From the NCBI RefSeq assembly GCF_025962655.1, contig NZ_JAGFPE010000011.1, positions 1 to 64,000 of the forward strand: 64,000 nt of DNA, in the 5' to 3' direction. The position numbers were made by a program, and so were the translations under genes. The stretch is from Candidatus Symbiopectobacterium sp. NZEC151 (lineage in GTDB: Bacteria; Pseudomonadota; Gammaproteobacteria; Enterobacterales; Enterobacteriaceae). Below are positions 7,990 through 19,953 of this stretch, piece by piece (positions within the stretch are counted from its first letter, which is position 1; each line of letters begins with the position of its first letter). The notes beneath the pieces were generated by a model. It saw nothing but the letters and a program-made list of their open reading frames with translations. It was not told where the DNA came from and did not search any database.

Positions 7990-10176
7990 ATGAAGTTACA
8001 TTCCGTCGAGGATATCGATACTCCGGAAGCGCCCGTTGCGCATGAACACAACGATCCTCGCACCCGTCATGACGATCCGTTACTGGATGGTTTGTTGATT
8101 TTGTGCGCGCTACAGGGCAAGTCTGCGAGTCGTGCGACGCTTACTGCGGGTCTTCCTTTGGCAAAACAGCGCCTGACGGTGCCATTGCTGCCACGCGCGG
8201 CCAGCCGCGCAGGGCTGCAAGGCCGGGTATTAAAACGCCCGCTGGATGGCATTCCCGACATGTCGCTACCTGCGATGTTATTGCTGCGGGAAGGTCGCTC
8301 GGCGGTACTGCTTGGCTGGAACGACGATGGTTCCGCACGCATCATGCCGAGTGAGACGGAAGGCGGCGAGATACGCGTCGATCGCAACACGCTTCAGGAG
8401 AATTATCTTGGTCTGGTGCTGTTTGCACAACCCAGACACGCCTTTGATATCCAAAACGAATCGCTTATCCCACACACCAAATCCTGGTTCAAGGACACGC
8501 TGAGGCTGTCGCGCTTCCTGTATGCCGATGCGGTGCTGGCCAGTTTTGTTATCAATATCATCGCACTCGCCACGCCGCTGTTCGTGATGAATGTGTATGA
8601 CAGAGTGGTGCCCAATCAAGCAACGGCAACCCTTTGGGTGCTGGCCATTGGCGTTATTGGTGCGTTTATTTTCGATCTTATCCTGAAAACGCTGCGTGGC
8701 ATTTGCCTCGATATGGCAGGAAAAAAGACCGACCTGATCATCTCCGCCTCGCTGTTTGAACGCATCATCGGGATGTCGATGGTTGCGCGCCCGGCCCGCG
8801 TCGGCAGCTTCGCGCAAAATATTCATGAATTTCAATCGTTGAGGGATTTCCTCTCCTCGCTGACCCTGACCACGCTGATCGATTTCCCGTTCACGCTGCT
8901 GCTATTGCTGGTGATTGGCCTGATTGGCGGTCCGTTGGTGTGGGTGCCCATACTCACCTATCCCATTGCCTTAGCCGTCAGTTGGGCGCTGCAAAAACCG
9001 CTGGTTGATACCATCAGCAAGACGATGGAACTGGCAAGCGAGCGCCAAGCCACCCTGATAGAAACACTCAGCAGCCTGGATGCGCTGAAGGTCAATAATG
9101 CCCAGAGCGAGCGCCAGCACAGTTGGGAACAAACGTTGGGAAGCCTCAGCCGATTGGAAATGCGCGCTAAAGCGCTTTCTTCTCTTGCCGTCAACCTGAC
9201 GATGGGGTTCCAGCAAATCGCCGGGGTGGTGATGATTATCGCAGGCGTCTACCTGTTGATTGATGGCAAACTCAGTATGGGGGGATTGATTGCCAGCTAC
9301 ATGCTCAGTGGCCGCGCACTCATGCCCCTTGGTCAGCTATCGGGTCTGGTCGCGCGTTACCAGCAGGCCAAGATAACCATGACCACCACGGAAGAGATGA
9401 TGCAGTTGCCGCAAGAGCGCCAGGAAAATGAGCGGCCGCTTAAACGCGAACGTATTCAGGGCAGCCTGGAATTCCGCGATGTGACCTTCAGCTATCCCGA
9501 ACAGAAGCACCGCTCTTTGCACAACATCAACCTCGCTATCGCCGCAGGTGAAAAAGTCGGCATCATTGGCCGAAGTGGTTCAGGCAAAAGTTCGCTGGAA
9601 AAACTGATCGTCAATCTTTATCCGCCAAGCGAAGGGAATATTTTGATCGACGGCGTGGACACACGTCAGTTGGATGTCAGCGATTTGCGCCACAACATTG
9701 GCTATGTACCGCAGGATATTCAACTGATCAGCGGCACCCTGCGCGATAACCTGATCAGCGGTGCTCGCTATATTGATGATGAATCCATGCTGCGCGCCGC
9801 TGAAATCGCCGGCGTCAACGAATTCGCCCGCCTGCATGCGGATGGCTATAACTTGCAGGTGGGAGAGCGCGGCCTGCAACTCTCTGGCGGTCAGCGCCAG
9901 GCCGTCGCCATCGCGCGTGCGCTGTTGCTCGATCCGCCGATCATGGTGTTAGATGAACCCACCAGTTCAATGGACAACACCAGCGAAGACCGCTTAAAAC
10001 AGGCATTACAGCCGGTGTTGCAAAATAAAACCCTGCTGTTGGTGACGCACCGCGTTTCCATGCTGGCCCTGGTAGATCGTTTAATCATTATCGATAAAGG
10101 CCGCATTATTGCCGATGGTCCAAAGGCTATCGTGATGGATGCGTTAAAGAAAGGACAGATCAATGCATCTCGCTAA
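7990..10176 (+). CDS. Type I secretion ABC transporter with C39-like domain (LapB-like)
   Basis: Inner membrane ATPase and permease that should power adhesin export. At 728 residues it has the LapB layout. An N-terminal C39-like domain (about residues 25-160) lacks the protease motif expected of bacteriocin exporters, so it probably only docks substrate. A six-helix membrane domain covers about 170-450. The nucleotide-binding domain covers about 480-715, with Walker A GRSGSGKSS, signature LSGGQRQ, Walker B MVLDEPTS and the switch histidine in VTHR. The following adaptor gene overlaps it by 14 bp, so the two are translationally coupled. Alternative export substrates cannot be excluded, but the divergent adhesin is the obvious one. 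Confidence 0.92.
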   Translation: MKLHSVEDIDTPEAPVAHEHNDPRTRHDDPLLDGLLILCALQGKSASRATLTAGLPLAKQRLTVPLLPRAASRAGLQGRVLKRPLDGIPDMSLPAMLLLREGRSAVLLGWNDDGSARIMPSETEGGEIRVDRNTLQENYLGLVLFAQPRHAFDIQNESLIPHTKSWFKDTLRLSRFLYADAVLASFVINIIALATPLFVMNVYDRVVPNQATATLWVLAIGVIGAFIFDLILKTLRGICLDMAGKKTDLIISASLFERIIGMSMVARPARVGSFAQNIHEFQSLRDFLSSLTLTTLIDFPFTLLLLLVIGLIGGPLVWVPILTYPIALAVSWALQKPLVDTISKTMELASERQATLIETLSSLDALKVNNAQSERQHSWEQTLGSLSRLEMRAKALSSLAVNLTMGFQQIAGVVMIIAGVYLLIDGKLSMGGLIASYMLSGRALMPLGQLSGLVARYQQAKITMTTTEEMMQLPQERQENERPLKRERIQGSLEFRDVTFSYPEQKHRSLHNINLAIAAGEKVGIIGRSGSGKSSLEKLIVNLYPPSEGNILIDGVDTRQLDVSDLRHNIGYVPQDIQLISGTLRDNLISGARYIDDESMLRAAEIAGVNEFARLHADGYNLQVGERGLQLSGGQRQAVAIARALLLDPPIMVLDEPTSSMDNTSEDRLKQALQPVLQNKTLLLVTHRVSMLALVDRLIIIDKGRIIADGPKAIVMDALKKGQINASR

Positions 10177-11524
10177 ACGCACCGCGGATTTCCTTCGCTA
10201 TTTCTCCCGCAGGGATCGAGAAACGCTTCAGGCAATTCCTGAGGTCAGCCGCGCGATGCTGGAAGATTCTCCCAAAGCTATCCGTATTACGCTGTGGGCG
10301 ATTTTCTTTTTTTTCCTGTTTTTCATCTTGTGGGCCGCGTTTGCCAGTATTGATGAAGTCACGCGCGGCGACGGTAAGGCCATTCCGTCATCCCGTCTGC
10401 AAAAAATCCAGAACCTGGAAGGCGGTATCGTCACTGAGGTTTACGTTCACGAGGGGCAAATCGTCAATCAGGGCGATCCGTTACTGCGACTCGATGACAC
10501 CCGCTTCGCCTCAAACGTTGGCGAGACGGAGGCTGACAGGCTGGGGCTGCTCTCGCGTATCGAACGGTTAACGGCTGAAATCAACGATCGCGAATTAGAC
10601 TTCGCAGCAGAAATCAAAGAAAAAGCCCCTGCCATCGCCAAGGGCGAGATGGACCTGTACAACAGCAGACGCCAACAATTTCGTAATGAGATCTCGGGTC
10701 TGGAAGAGCAACTGGTGCAGAAAAAGCAGGAGCAGCGCGATTATGTGGCCAAGCAGGCACAATTTCGTAATAGCCTCAATTTGCTGCAACAAGAAATAAG
10801 AATGTCAGAGCCATTGATTGCAGAGGGTGCAATATCTAAAGTCGAAGTGTTGCGGTTGAAACGGGCTGAAGTGGAAACGCAGGGGCAGTTGGAATCCATG
10901 ACGCTGGCTATTCCTCGCGCTGACTCTGCCATCAAGGAAATTGAAAACAAGGTTCAGGAAGCGCGCGGACGCTATAAAAGCGATGCACTGACCCAGTTGA
11001 CTGAAGCACAAACCAGTCTGAACAAGATAGCCGCCACGGGTAAGGCGCTGGAAGATCGCGTAAACCGCACGCTGGTGGTCTCGCCGGTGAAAGGCATTGT
11101 GCAGCAGATGATGGTCAATACCATTGGTGGCGTTATCCAACCGGGCAACGACATCGTGGAAATAGTTCCGTTGGATGAAAATTTACTGGTTGAAGCAAAA
11201 ATCTCACCGCGAGATATTGCCTTTCTACATGCCGGTCAGAATGCAATAATCAAACTGACGGCCTACGATTATACGATCTATGGTGGATTAAAAGGGAAAG
11301 TTGAGCAAATTAGCCCTGACACCATGACGGATAAAGAAGGCAATAGCTTTTATATCGTTCGGTTGCGCACGGATAAAAATTACTTGGGCACTGAGGATAA
11401 ACCCCTGGTGATTATTCCCGGCATGGTAGCATCCGTGGATATTATTACCGGAAAGAAAACCATTCTGAGTTATTTGCTTAAACCCATCATCCGAGCAAAT
11501 GCCGAAGCACTGCGGGAACGCTAA
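10163..11524 (+). CDS. HlyD-family periplasmic adaptor of type I secretion (LapC-like)
   Basis: Membrane fusion protein bridging the ABC exporter and the outer membrane channel. The 453 residues show a short cytoplasmic N-terminus, one transmembrane helix at about 41-65 (very rich in Phe), a biotinyl-lipoyl-like half motif (NLEGGIVTEVYVHEGQIV), a long coiled-coil hairpin from about 125 to 300, and the C-terminal beta-barrel (SPVKGIVQQMM, then VEIVPLDENLLVEAKI). The ATG lies inside the last codons of the exporter gene with AAGGA upstream. It ends the three-gene secretion operon and is followed by a hairpin, then the convergent cyclase gene. Confidence 0.92.
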   Translation: MHLAKRTADFLRYFSRRDRETLQAIPEVSRAMLEDSPKAIRITLWAIFFFFLFFILWAAFASIDEVTRGDGKAIPSSRLQKIQNLEGGIVTEVYVHEGQIVNQGDPLLRLDDTRFASNVGETEADRLGLLSRIERLTAEINDRELDFAAEIKEKAPAIAKGEMDLYNSRRQQFRNEISGLEEQLVQKKQEQRDYVAKQAQFRNSLNLLQQEIRMSEPLIAEGAISKVEVLRLKRAEVETQGQLESMTLAIPRADSAIKEIENKVQEARGRYKSDALTQLTEAQTSLNKIAATGKALEDRVNRTLVVSPVKGIVQQMMVNTIGGVIQPGNDIVEIVPLDENLLVEAKISPRDIAFLHAGQNAIIKLTAYDYTIYGGLKGKVEQISPDTMTDKEGNSFYIVRLRTDKNYLGTEDKPLVIIPGMVASVDIITGKKTILSYLLKPIIRANAEALRER

Positions 11525-11554
11525 TTATCACGCAGTGCTATTCAAGACTTTCAT

Positions 11555-11602
11555 TGAACAACACAACCTGCCCTGTTAATGACAGTTTGTGTTGTTCATT
11601 TC
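11555..11602. terminator. Hairpin between convergent adaptor and cyclase genes
   Basis: AACAACACAA (11557-11566) pairs perfectly with TTGTGTTGTT (11587-11596), and an inner CTGT/ACAG adds a second stem. Position between two convergent stop codons fits a bidirectional terminator, although the T tract is interrupted. Confidence 0.55.
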
Positions 11603-11621
11603 CCTAACGTCCCTGCCATTA

Positions 11622-13139
11622 TCACTGATGACCGTTTTGTACGACGTAGATTTGCGTTTGACTACGCCCCATCGCTTTTGCCTGGTACATGGCAGAGTCC
11701 GCGTTGATGGCTAACGTCAGTGAATCAGTGCCGTGCTCGGGATAGAGCGCAATACCGATACTGCACGATACTTCGAGCTTTTTCCCTTCAATCTCAAACG
11801 GTTTATTCATGGCATTATGAATCTTGTCCGCGACATAGATGGTGTTAGCTTCTTCTTTAATGCCTTGCAGCAAGATAATAAATTCATCGCCGCTACGGCG
11901 ATAGACAGTGTCAGTATCACGTACTGAACTGCGCATGCGTGCAGCGGCTTCTTTCAACAACAAGTCACCGATGGCATGGCCAAAGGTGTCATTGATCTGT
12001 TTGAATTTATCCAAATCGAGAAACATCAGGGCGATACGGCGTCCCGTCTGTTTTGACAGCAAAATAGCCTGTTCCATCTGTTCCGCAAATGTCAGGCCGT
12101 TTGCCAGTGATGTCAGTGAATCATAATGCGCCAGTTGGCGATAATGCTCTTCACTGCGACGCAGCATATCAATGGCACTGTAGCGTTCAATGGCAATGCC
12201 AACCAATTGCGCAGATTTCTCAATGGAGAACGTCTCTTCTTCGTTTGGCACATAAGGCTTGCGGTGGTAAACACTGAGCACACCGAGGATCTCTTTATTC
12301 TGGCCGATAACGGGCTCAGACCAGCAAGAACGTAACCCGGCATAGAGTGCGAGCCCTTTATACAAGGACCAATCAGGATGAATGGAAATATCTTCCGCAA
12401 TCACGCGCTTACCGGTATATGCCGCCGTACCAAAAGAGGCTGCACCGTCAGCGATTTTAACGTTATGGATGGCATTTTTATAAAAGCCGGGCAAGCTGGG
12501 TGCAGAAGCCAGTGTCAGGCATTTCTTCTCTTTATCCACCAACAACACGGAGCAGACGATCCGGCCCGGGTTTTTTTCCTCCACGCTAAACACGATGGCA
12601 TCAAGGATATCTTTCAACGGTGCACCGCTGGAGAGAAGTTCTAACGCACGGTTGTAGGAGTTATCGTGGTGTTCCTTGGCTTTACGCTCCGTGATATCCA
12701 GCTTCACGCCAACATAATTGGTTGAATCTGTTACCTTGTTATACATCTTCGAAATATTGGCTTTTTCCCAATAGAGCTGGCCGTCTTTGCGACGGTTAAT
12801 AAATTCACCGCTCCAGATCTCACCACGATCGAGCGTTGACCAGAGATCTTCATAGACGCTGGGGTTGGTCATTCCCGAGTTCATTATATTGGTTTTTTTG
12901 CCAATCACCTCATCTGGCAGATAACCAGACATGGTTACAAACTGACGATTTACATAAAGAATTTCACAATTCTCATTCGCAATAATGATCGAGGCCGGGC
13001 TATATTCTGTGGCATAAAAAATCGTATCGAGGAAGTCTTGCTTTTCGCGATCCTGCTTAAATTTTTGCTTACTTCCCCTGTTTCTGATAACAGAAACTAA
13101 CAACAGTATTATAAGTATGGTTATTATTATCTCATACAC
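11622..13139 (-). CDS. Membrane-anchored PAS-GAF diguanylate cyclase with SGDEF active site
   Basis: Likely makes c-di-GMP. The 505 residues comprise a transmembrane helix (2-19), a PAS domain (about 42-155, with NMNSG-type loop and DITERK exit), a GAF domain (about 165-320) and a GGDEF domain (about 335-500). The signature is SGDEF at 416-420 instead of GGDEF. The inhibitory I-site RDTD sits at 407-410 with the normal five-residue spacing, and DLDKFKQINDTFGH is intact, so activity with product feedback is plausible. As I recall, the equivalent P. atrosepticum SGDEF protein (ECA3270) is an active cyclase affecting the neighbouring adhesin. Start is GTG with GAGGGG upstream. PAS and GAF ligands are unknown. 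Confidence 0.9.
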   Translation of the reverse strand: MYEIIITILIILLLVSVIRNRGSKQKFKQDREKQDFLDTIFYATEYSPASIIIANENCEILYVNRQFVTMSGYLPDEVIGKKTNIMNSGMTNPSVYEDLWSTLDRGEIWSGEFINRRKDGQLYWEKANISKMYNKVTDSTNYVGVKLDITERKAKEHHDNSYNRALELLSSGAPLKDILDAIVFSVEEKNPGRIVCSVLLVDKEKKCLTLASAPSLPGFYKNAIHNVKIADGAASFGTAAYTGKRVIAEDISIHPDWSLYKGLALYAGLRSCWSEPVIGQNKEILGVLSVYHRKPYVPNEEETFSIEKSAQLVGIAIERYSAIDMLRRSEEHYRQLAHYDSLTSLANGLTFAEQMEQAILLSKQTGRRIALMFLDLDKFKQINDTFGHAIGDLLLKEAAARMRSSVRDTDTVYRRSGDEFIILLQGIKEEANTIYVADKIHNAMNKPFEIEGKKLEVSCSIGIALYPEHGTDSLTLAINADSAMYQAKAMGRSQTQIYVVQNGHQ

Positions 13140-13924
13140 AATAACACGCCCCTCAGTCCTCGAAAGGACTGGTCATGCAAACCACATCACGGATAGTGAA
13201 ACACACAGACAAAGCGCCGCTCTCCCATACAGATTCGGGATCGGCAGTTTTCCGGAGAGCGGGAGGGAGGGATAAAAAAACGCTCCTGTGTTCAGATAAA
13301 CTCAAAAACATAGGAACATCAGCATAAAGCCCCCATCTATCACTGTGTGTAAATAAAAATAACAAGTCCAAACAGAGTATCTTTAATTAGCGTTAAGGTG
13401 ATGAATAATAACTAGTGTTATAAGTTTATCTAATGAAATAAAAAACTTACGAATTCCAATGTTACGTATTTTGAACATCAAAATTCTGTAAGCAAATCAA
13501 TTATACCAATAGGTATCACTGTTTTAATCAATAAAATCTATCACCACACGGTAATTGATCGTTCTCATTAAATAAAAAACCCTTTTTCTCATTATATTCA
13601 TAAAGTTACCATCAATGCAAAATCGTTTCACTTATCATCTGCACCTCTTGAACCCCGATGAGGATTAGGAGCGGCAAGGTTCACTCCACCAATCATTAAC
13701 AATATAAAACACCATCGCTGAAAAAATTACAAGAATTAAACAATGAAAAGAGCCTATCTAACAAAATGAATCACCATTTTTAACGTTTAGGCGTCAGGCA
13801 GGACAGCAAACGGCGAAAAAGCAGCGCGCGAAGAAAGGAAAAAATAAAATGTAAATTATCGTGTCAAGTAACCACGCGCTAACAGTGATACAGGTGCATC
13901 AGATTTACCTGATCCTGCACATCG
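13140..13924. other. 785-bp AT-rich gene-free region between cyclase and phosphodiesterase genes
   Basis: No open frame here has a family signature, good start or codon use like its neighbours. The part next to the cyclase is its leader and promoter region. The rest, about 13380-13870, is strikingly AT-rich with many A and T runs, as expected of H-NS-bound regulatory DNA. I saw no tRNA, attachment site, transposase remnant or c-di-GMP riboswitch core. Confidence 0.5.
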
Positions 13925-14713
13925 TTACAACGTAGATTTCAGCTCGCTAAAATTCTCAAAAGGCTGGGGGCGCGAAAGAAAATACCCTTGTACCGCGTCA
14001 GCCCGCGTTTGCGTTACCATGCCCCACTCTTCCTGCGTTTCGACCCCTTCAACCACTACGTGATTACAAAAGCGGGACAGAAGCGCCACCAGTGACGGGA
14101 ACAACTGACGCCCCTCTTCACTTTTTTGCAGCAAAATAAACAGCTCGCGCGCCACTTTGATACAGTCGTATTGCGCCTGCATCAGCGATGAAAAATTGGC
14201 GACGCCCGCCCCGAAATCATCCAGCCACAGATGCTGCATTTCGGGAAACATCGTCAAGACTTCTTGCGAGAGTGCTCCCTGATTTTCCACGATTTCAAAT
14301 CGCAGCCAGGGCATGGAGGCGATCAACTGCTTCGCTTCATGGCTCTGTTGTAACGCGTGCAACGTTTGCCCGTCCACATTGACTGACGCCAGAATGCCAT
14401 CCTGAATAAAACGCGGATGCCAACGGGACAGAAGCTGCATTTGCTCAATCACCACCTGTAACCGCTCGCCCACATTGATACTGGCAAAATAGGTTTCAGG
14501 TGAAACAAACCGCTGCGGAAACGCTGGCGAAAACACAGCGGTAAGCAGCTCTATGGCTAACAGCTTGCCGCTGGTGCGGTAAATAGGCTGAAAGTTGTAG
14601 CGTCTTTGACAGTGATGCCAATAATGGCGTTCAAAAGCTGCCGCATCCCCAAGTTCAGAAGGCAGCGCCTGTATAACCCCTAAATTCCCCTGCTGCCCGA
14701 TACATTTTGTCAT
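13925..14713 (-). CDS. pdeH: EAL-domain c-di-GMP phosphodiesterase, PdeH (YhjH)-like
   Basis: Predicted to hydrolyse c-di-GMP and so favour motility over adhesion. The 262-residue stand-alone EAL domain aligns with E. coli PdeH along its length, sharing FQPIYRTSGKLLAIELLT, WLRFE and LWLDDFG. The motif reads ELL rather than EAL, as it does in YhjH. Catalytic and metal residues are present: E55, N112, E140, D165-D166, K186, E222 and Q242. Loop residues are slightly altered (DDFGAG). It has its own sigma28-type promoter 48-75 bp upstream. The cyclase gene lies 785 bp downstream on the same strand. Whether it acts globally, as YhjH does, or locally on the adhesin cannot be told from sequence. Confidence 0.9.
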   Translation of the reverse strand: MTKCIGQQGNLGVIQALPSELGDAAAFERHYWHHCQRRYNFQPIYRTSGKLLAIELLTAVFSPAFPQRFVSPETYFASINVGERLQVVIEQMQLLSRWHPRFIQDGILASVNVDGQTLHALQQSHEAKQLIASMPWLRFEIVENQGALSQEVLTMFPEMQHLWLDDFGAGVANFSSLMQAQYDCIKVARELFILLQKSEEGRQLFPSLVALLSRFCNHVVVEGVETQEEWGMVTQTRADAVQGYFLSRPQPFENFSELKSTL

Positions 14714-14761
14714 AAGACCTGATGTGATACGTTGTTAGCTTGCTCATACTTAGAAAAATGG

Positions 14762-14788
14762 ATATCGGCAAAGCCACAGAAAACTTTA
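14762..14788 (-). promoter_or_regulatory. Sigma28 (FliA) class III flagellar promoter for pdeH
   Basis: On the minus strand TAAAGTTT is followed after exactly 11 bases by GCCGATAT. The sigma28 consensus is TAAAGTTT-N11-GCCGATAA, so 15 of 16 positions match with ideal spacing. E. coli yhjH is a known FliA-dependent gene, which agrees. Confidence 0.88.
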
Positions 14789-14869
14789 TTGGTTATTTGG
14801 CTTATTACGCTATTTTATGCGAGAGATGTCTGGGAAAGAGAGTGCTCGGCTACGCCGTTACGGGTATAA

Positions 14870-15553
<684 letters not shown>

Positions 15554-15554
<1 letters not shown>

Positions 15555-16285
15555 TAACGACGGGCTTCCCGCAGCAATGCTTTCATCTCCGCGACGGCCT
15601 CTGCCAAGCCACTCATGACGGCGCGACCGATAATCGCATGCCCGATATTAAGCTCATGAATTTCAGGCAGGGCTGCGATAGCCTGCACGTTGTGGTAGGT
15701 CAGGCCGTGCCCGGCATTTACCTTGAGTCCTTTGCTGGCAGCATAAACCGCCGCATCGCGAATACGCGCCCACTCTTGCTGGCGCAGCGTGTCGTCCTGT
15801 GCATCAGCATAAGCACCGGTATGGATTTCGATATAAGGCGCGCCAACGGCTACAGCGGCATCAATTTGCACACGTTCGGGATCGATAAACAGGGATACCA
15901 GAATCCCCGCCTCGTGCAAACGCGCCACGGCGGATGTCATGCGCGGCAGTTGACCCGCGACGTCCAACCCGCCTTCCGTTGTCACTTCCTGGCGTTTCTC
16001 AGGCACCAGACAACAAAAGTGAGGGCGCAGCTCGCAGGCAATCGTCAGCATCTCTTCCGTCACTGCCATTTCAAGATTCATGCGCGTCTGCAACGTTTGG
16101 CGTAACAAACGCACATCGCGATCGGTGATATGACGACGATCTTCACGCAGATGAACCGTTATACCGTCCGCCCCAGCTTGCTCGGCAACAAACGCAGCCT
16201 GCACCGGATCGGGGTACGCTGTGCCGCGCGCATTGCGCAGGGTCGCCACATGATCGATATTTACACCCAGCAAAAGCTCTGCCAT
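15554..16285 (-). CDS. pdxJ: Pyridoxine 5'-phosphate synthase
   Basis: Condenses 1-deoxyxylulose 5-phosphate with 3-amino-2-oxopropyl phosphate, the ring-closing step of vitamin B6 synthesis. The 243-residue TIM barrel matches E. coli PdxJ closely ([54 protein letters not shown]). I chose the ATG giving [11 protein letters not shown] because that is where homology begins. An upstream in-frame ATG would add 15 residues without support. It forms an operon with acpS, one-base stop/start overlap. Confidence 0.97.
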
Positions 16286-16402
16286 GAAACCAGTCCTCAA
16301 AAAAATCACCGTTAGGCGACCAGTGTACACCGGCCTTTCGGGTTGTTACCACTGCGGTAATCATTGGGTACGGTAAGACGGAAAGGTTTACCGTTCAGGT
16401 CA

Positions 16403-17137
16403 TTATTCTTTTGCCACAGGAGGCGTGCGGGTACGTAAAACGGCAGATTTCTGAAACAGTTCACGGCTCTTTAAGGGCTTGCCGCCCAGATAGGGTTTGA
16501 GCGCCATACGCGTAAAGCGTTTCGCAGCCCGCAGGGTTTGCACATCAGGAAACTCCCGCGCCGCCAGCGCGCGCAGCTCATAGCCGGTAAAACTGCGCTG
16601 ATCCACAATCATACTGGCGATAAACCCTTTTTCTTCGCGGTAGCGGTAGGTCATGGTATCGGCAACCGGCTCCCCGCTGCCTGCACAGTGCAGAAAATCA
16701 ACGCCATAACCGAGATAGCCCAACAGCGCCAGCTCAAAACGGCGCAGTGCCGGTTCCGGTGAGGAGCTCAACGCCGCCAGTTGTTGCAAGCAATGCAGGT
16801 AATCGAAGAAGAGTGCGGAAAAGTTGGTTTCGTGCTCCAGCACGCGGGCAAGCAATTCATTGACGTAGAGGCCGCTGTACAACATGATGCCAGTGAGCGG
16901 TAATGCCAGGGATACCGGTTCAGCGTTACGCAAAGTTTTTATTTCACCGCGTCCGCCCCAGCGCACCAGCAACGGCGTGAACGGTTGCAAACACCCTTTT
17001 AGCGGAGAGCGGCGTGCACGCGCGCCTTTGGCTAAAACGCGGACACGCCCTTCGTCTTCCGTGAAAAGATCCAGCAGCAGGCTGGTTTCACTGTAAGGTC
17101 GCCCATGCAAGACAAACGCGCGCTGCCAGCCTTCCAT
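16403..17137 (-). CDS. recO: DNA repair and recombination mediator RecO
   Basis: Works with RecR to load RecA on SSB-coated single-stranded DNA in the RecFOR pathway. The 244 residues begin with the conserved [13 protein letters not shown]-fold and continue through [12 protein letters not shown] and [10 protein letters not shown] to the helical C-terminal half ([22 protein letters not shown]). It lies 11 bp after era on the same strand. A 117-bp gap separates it from pdxJ. Confidence 0.97.
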   Translation of the reverse strand: MEGWQRAFVLHGRPYSETSLLLDLFTEDEGRVRVLAKGARARRSPLKGCLQPFTPLLVRWGGRGEIKTLRNAEPVSLALPLTGIMLYSGLYVNELLARVLEHETNFSALFFDYLHCLQQLAALSSSPEPALRRFELALLGYLGYGVDFLHCAGSGEPVADTMTYRYREEKGFIASMIVDQRSFTGYELRALAAREFPDVQTLRAAKRFTRMALKPYLGGKPLKSRELFQKSAVLRTRTPPVAKE

Positions 17138-17148
17138 CGGCGTTGACC

Positions 17149-18977
<1,829 letters not shown>

Positions 18978-19937
18978 TTAATGAATTCGACCAATTCGGC
19001 TTAAACGTACGCCCGTTGGCCATTCACCTTCTTGTTTCTCAAAGCTCATCCAGATTGCCGTTGCGCGGCCGACCAGATTCTTTTCCGGCACAAAGCCCCA
19101 AAAACGGCTATCGGCGCTGTTATCACGGTTATCACCCATCATGAAATAGTGCCCGTTTGGCACCACCCACGTAGCCAGCGGCTGGCGAGACTGCTGGTAG
19201 TACATCCCCAGTTGATCCTGGCTACCGGGCACCACCAGAATGCGGTGCGAAACGTCGCCCAGCGTCTCCTGACGAACGCCCATACGCACGCCGCCCGGCT
19301 TCTCCTCACCGCGTGGCAGCGCGTAGAAACCGCTGCTCGATTCCGAACCAGGACGGCCGAACGTTTGCACGAAATCACTGGCTTCGAGGTTGCTGTACGT
19401 CACCGCGACGGCGCTGTCGCACGCCGAGCCTTCACACGCGGGACGCACCGTAACCTGTTTGCTGAGCGGATCGTAAGAAACCTTGTCGCCCGGCAGACCA
19501 ATCACGCGTTTGATATAATCCAAACGCGGATTTTCAGGATATTTAAATACCGCAACATCCCCGCGTCGCGGATGCCCAGTCGGGATCAGCGTGGTCTGCG
19601 TGATAGGATCTTTGATGCCGTAGGCAAATTTCTCCACCAGAATAAAATCACCAATCAGCAGTGTCGGCATCATTGAGCCCGACGGTATCTGGAACGGTTC
19701 GTAAATAAAGGAGCGAACAACGAACACCAGCGCCAATACCGGAAACACTGACGCGCAGGTTTCAATCCAACCGGGCTGTTTGATGGTTACAACGCCCGTG
19801 CCGCCATCCTGCTGCGCACTTAGCGCCGCCTCTGCTCTCGCCTTGCGTGCCGGTGCCCATTTAAAGCGTTCAAAACACCAGACAATGCCGGTGACAAGCG
19901 TCGCCAGCGCTAAAACCAAGGCAAACATATTGGCCAT
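18978..19937 (-). CDS. lepB: Signal peptidase I
   Basis: Inner membrane serine protease removing signal peptides from exported pre-proteins. The 319 residues have two N-terminal transmembrane helices (about 4-22 and 60-78), the nucleophile region PSGSMMPTL, the general-base lysine in YIKRVIGLPGD, and the GDNRDNSADSRFWG box. Length is close to the E. coli protein (324). It follows lepA by 16 bp in the same operon. Confidence 0.98.
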   Translation of the reverse strand: MANMFALVLALATLVTGIVWCFERFKWAPARKARAEAALSAQQDGGTGVVTIKQPGWIETCASVFPVLALVFVVRSFIYEPFQIPSGSMMPTLLIGDFILVEKFAYGIKDPITQTTLIPTGHPRRGDVAVFKYPENPRLDYIKRVIGLPGDKVSYDPLSKQVTVRPACEGSACDSAVAVTYSNLEASDFVQTFGRPGSESSSGFYALPRGEEKPGGVRMGVRQETLGDVSHRILVVPGSQDQLGMYYQQSRQPLATWVVPNGHYFMMGDNRDNSADSRFWGFVPEKNLVGRATAIWMSFEKQEGEWPTGVRLSRIGRIH

Positions 19938-19953
19938 GCCAACTCCTCAGGGT

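Noticed and set aside
13153-13371. 72-residue minus-strand frame upstream of the cyclase
   Set aside because: No ribosome site, no recognisable motif, and it lies in the cyclase leader region.
13140-13924. c-di-GMP riboswitch between cyclase and phosphodiesterase
   Set aside because: I looked for the GEMM core and tetraloop receptor patterns on both strands and saw none.
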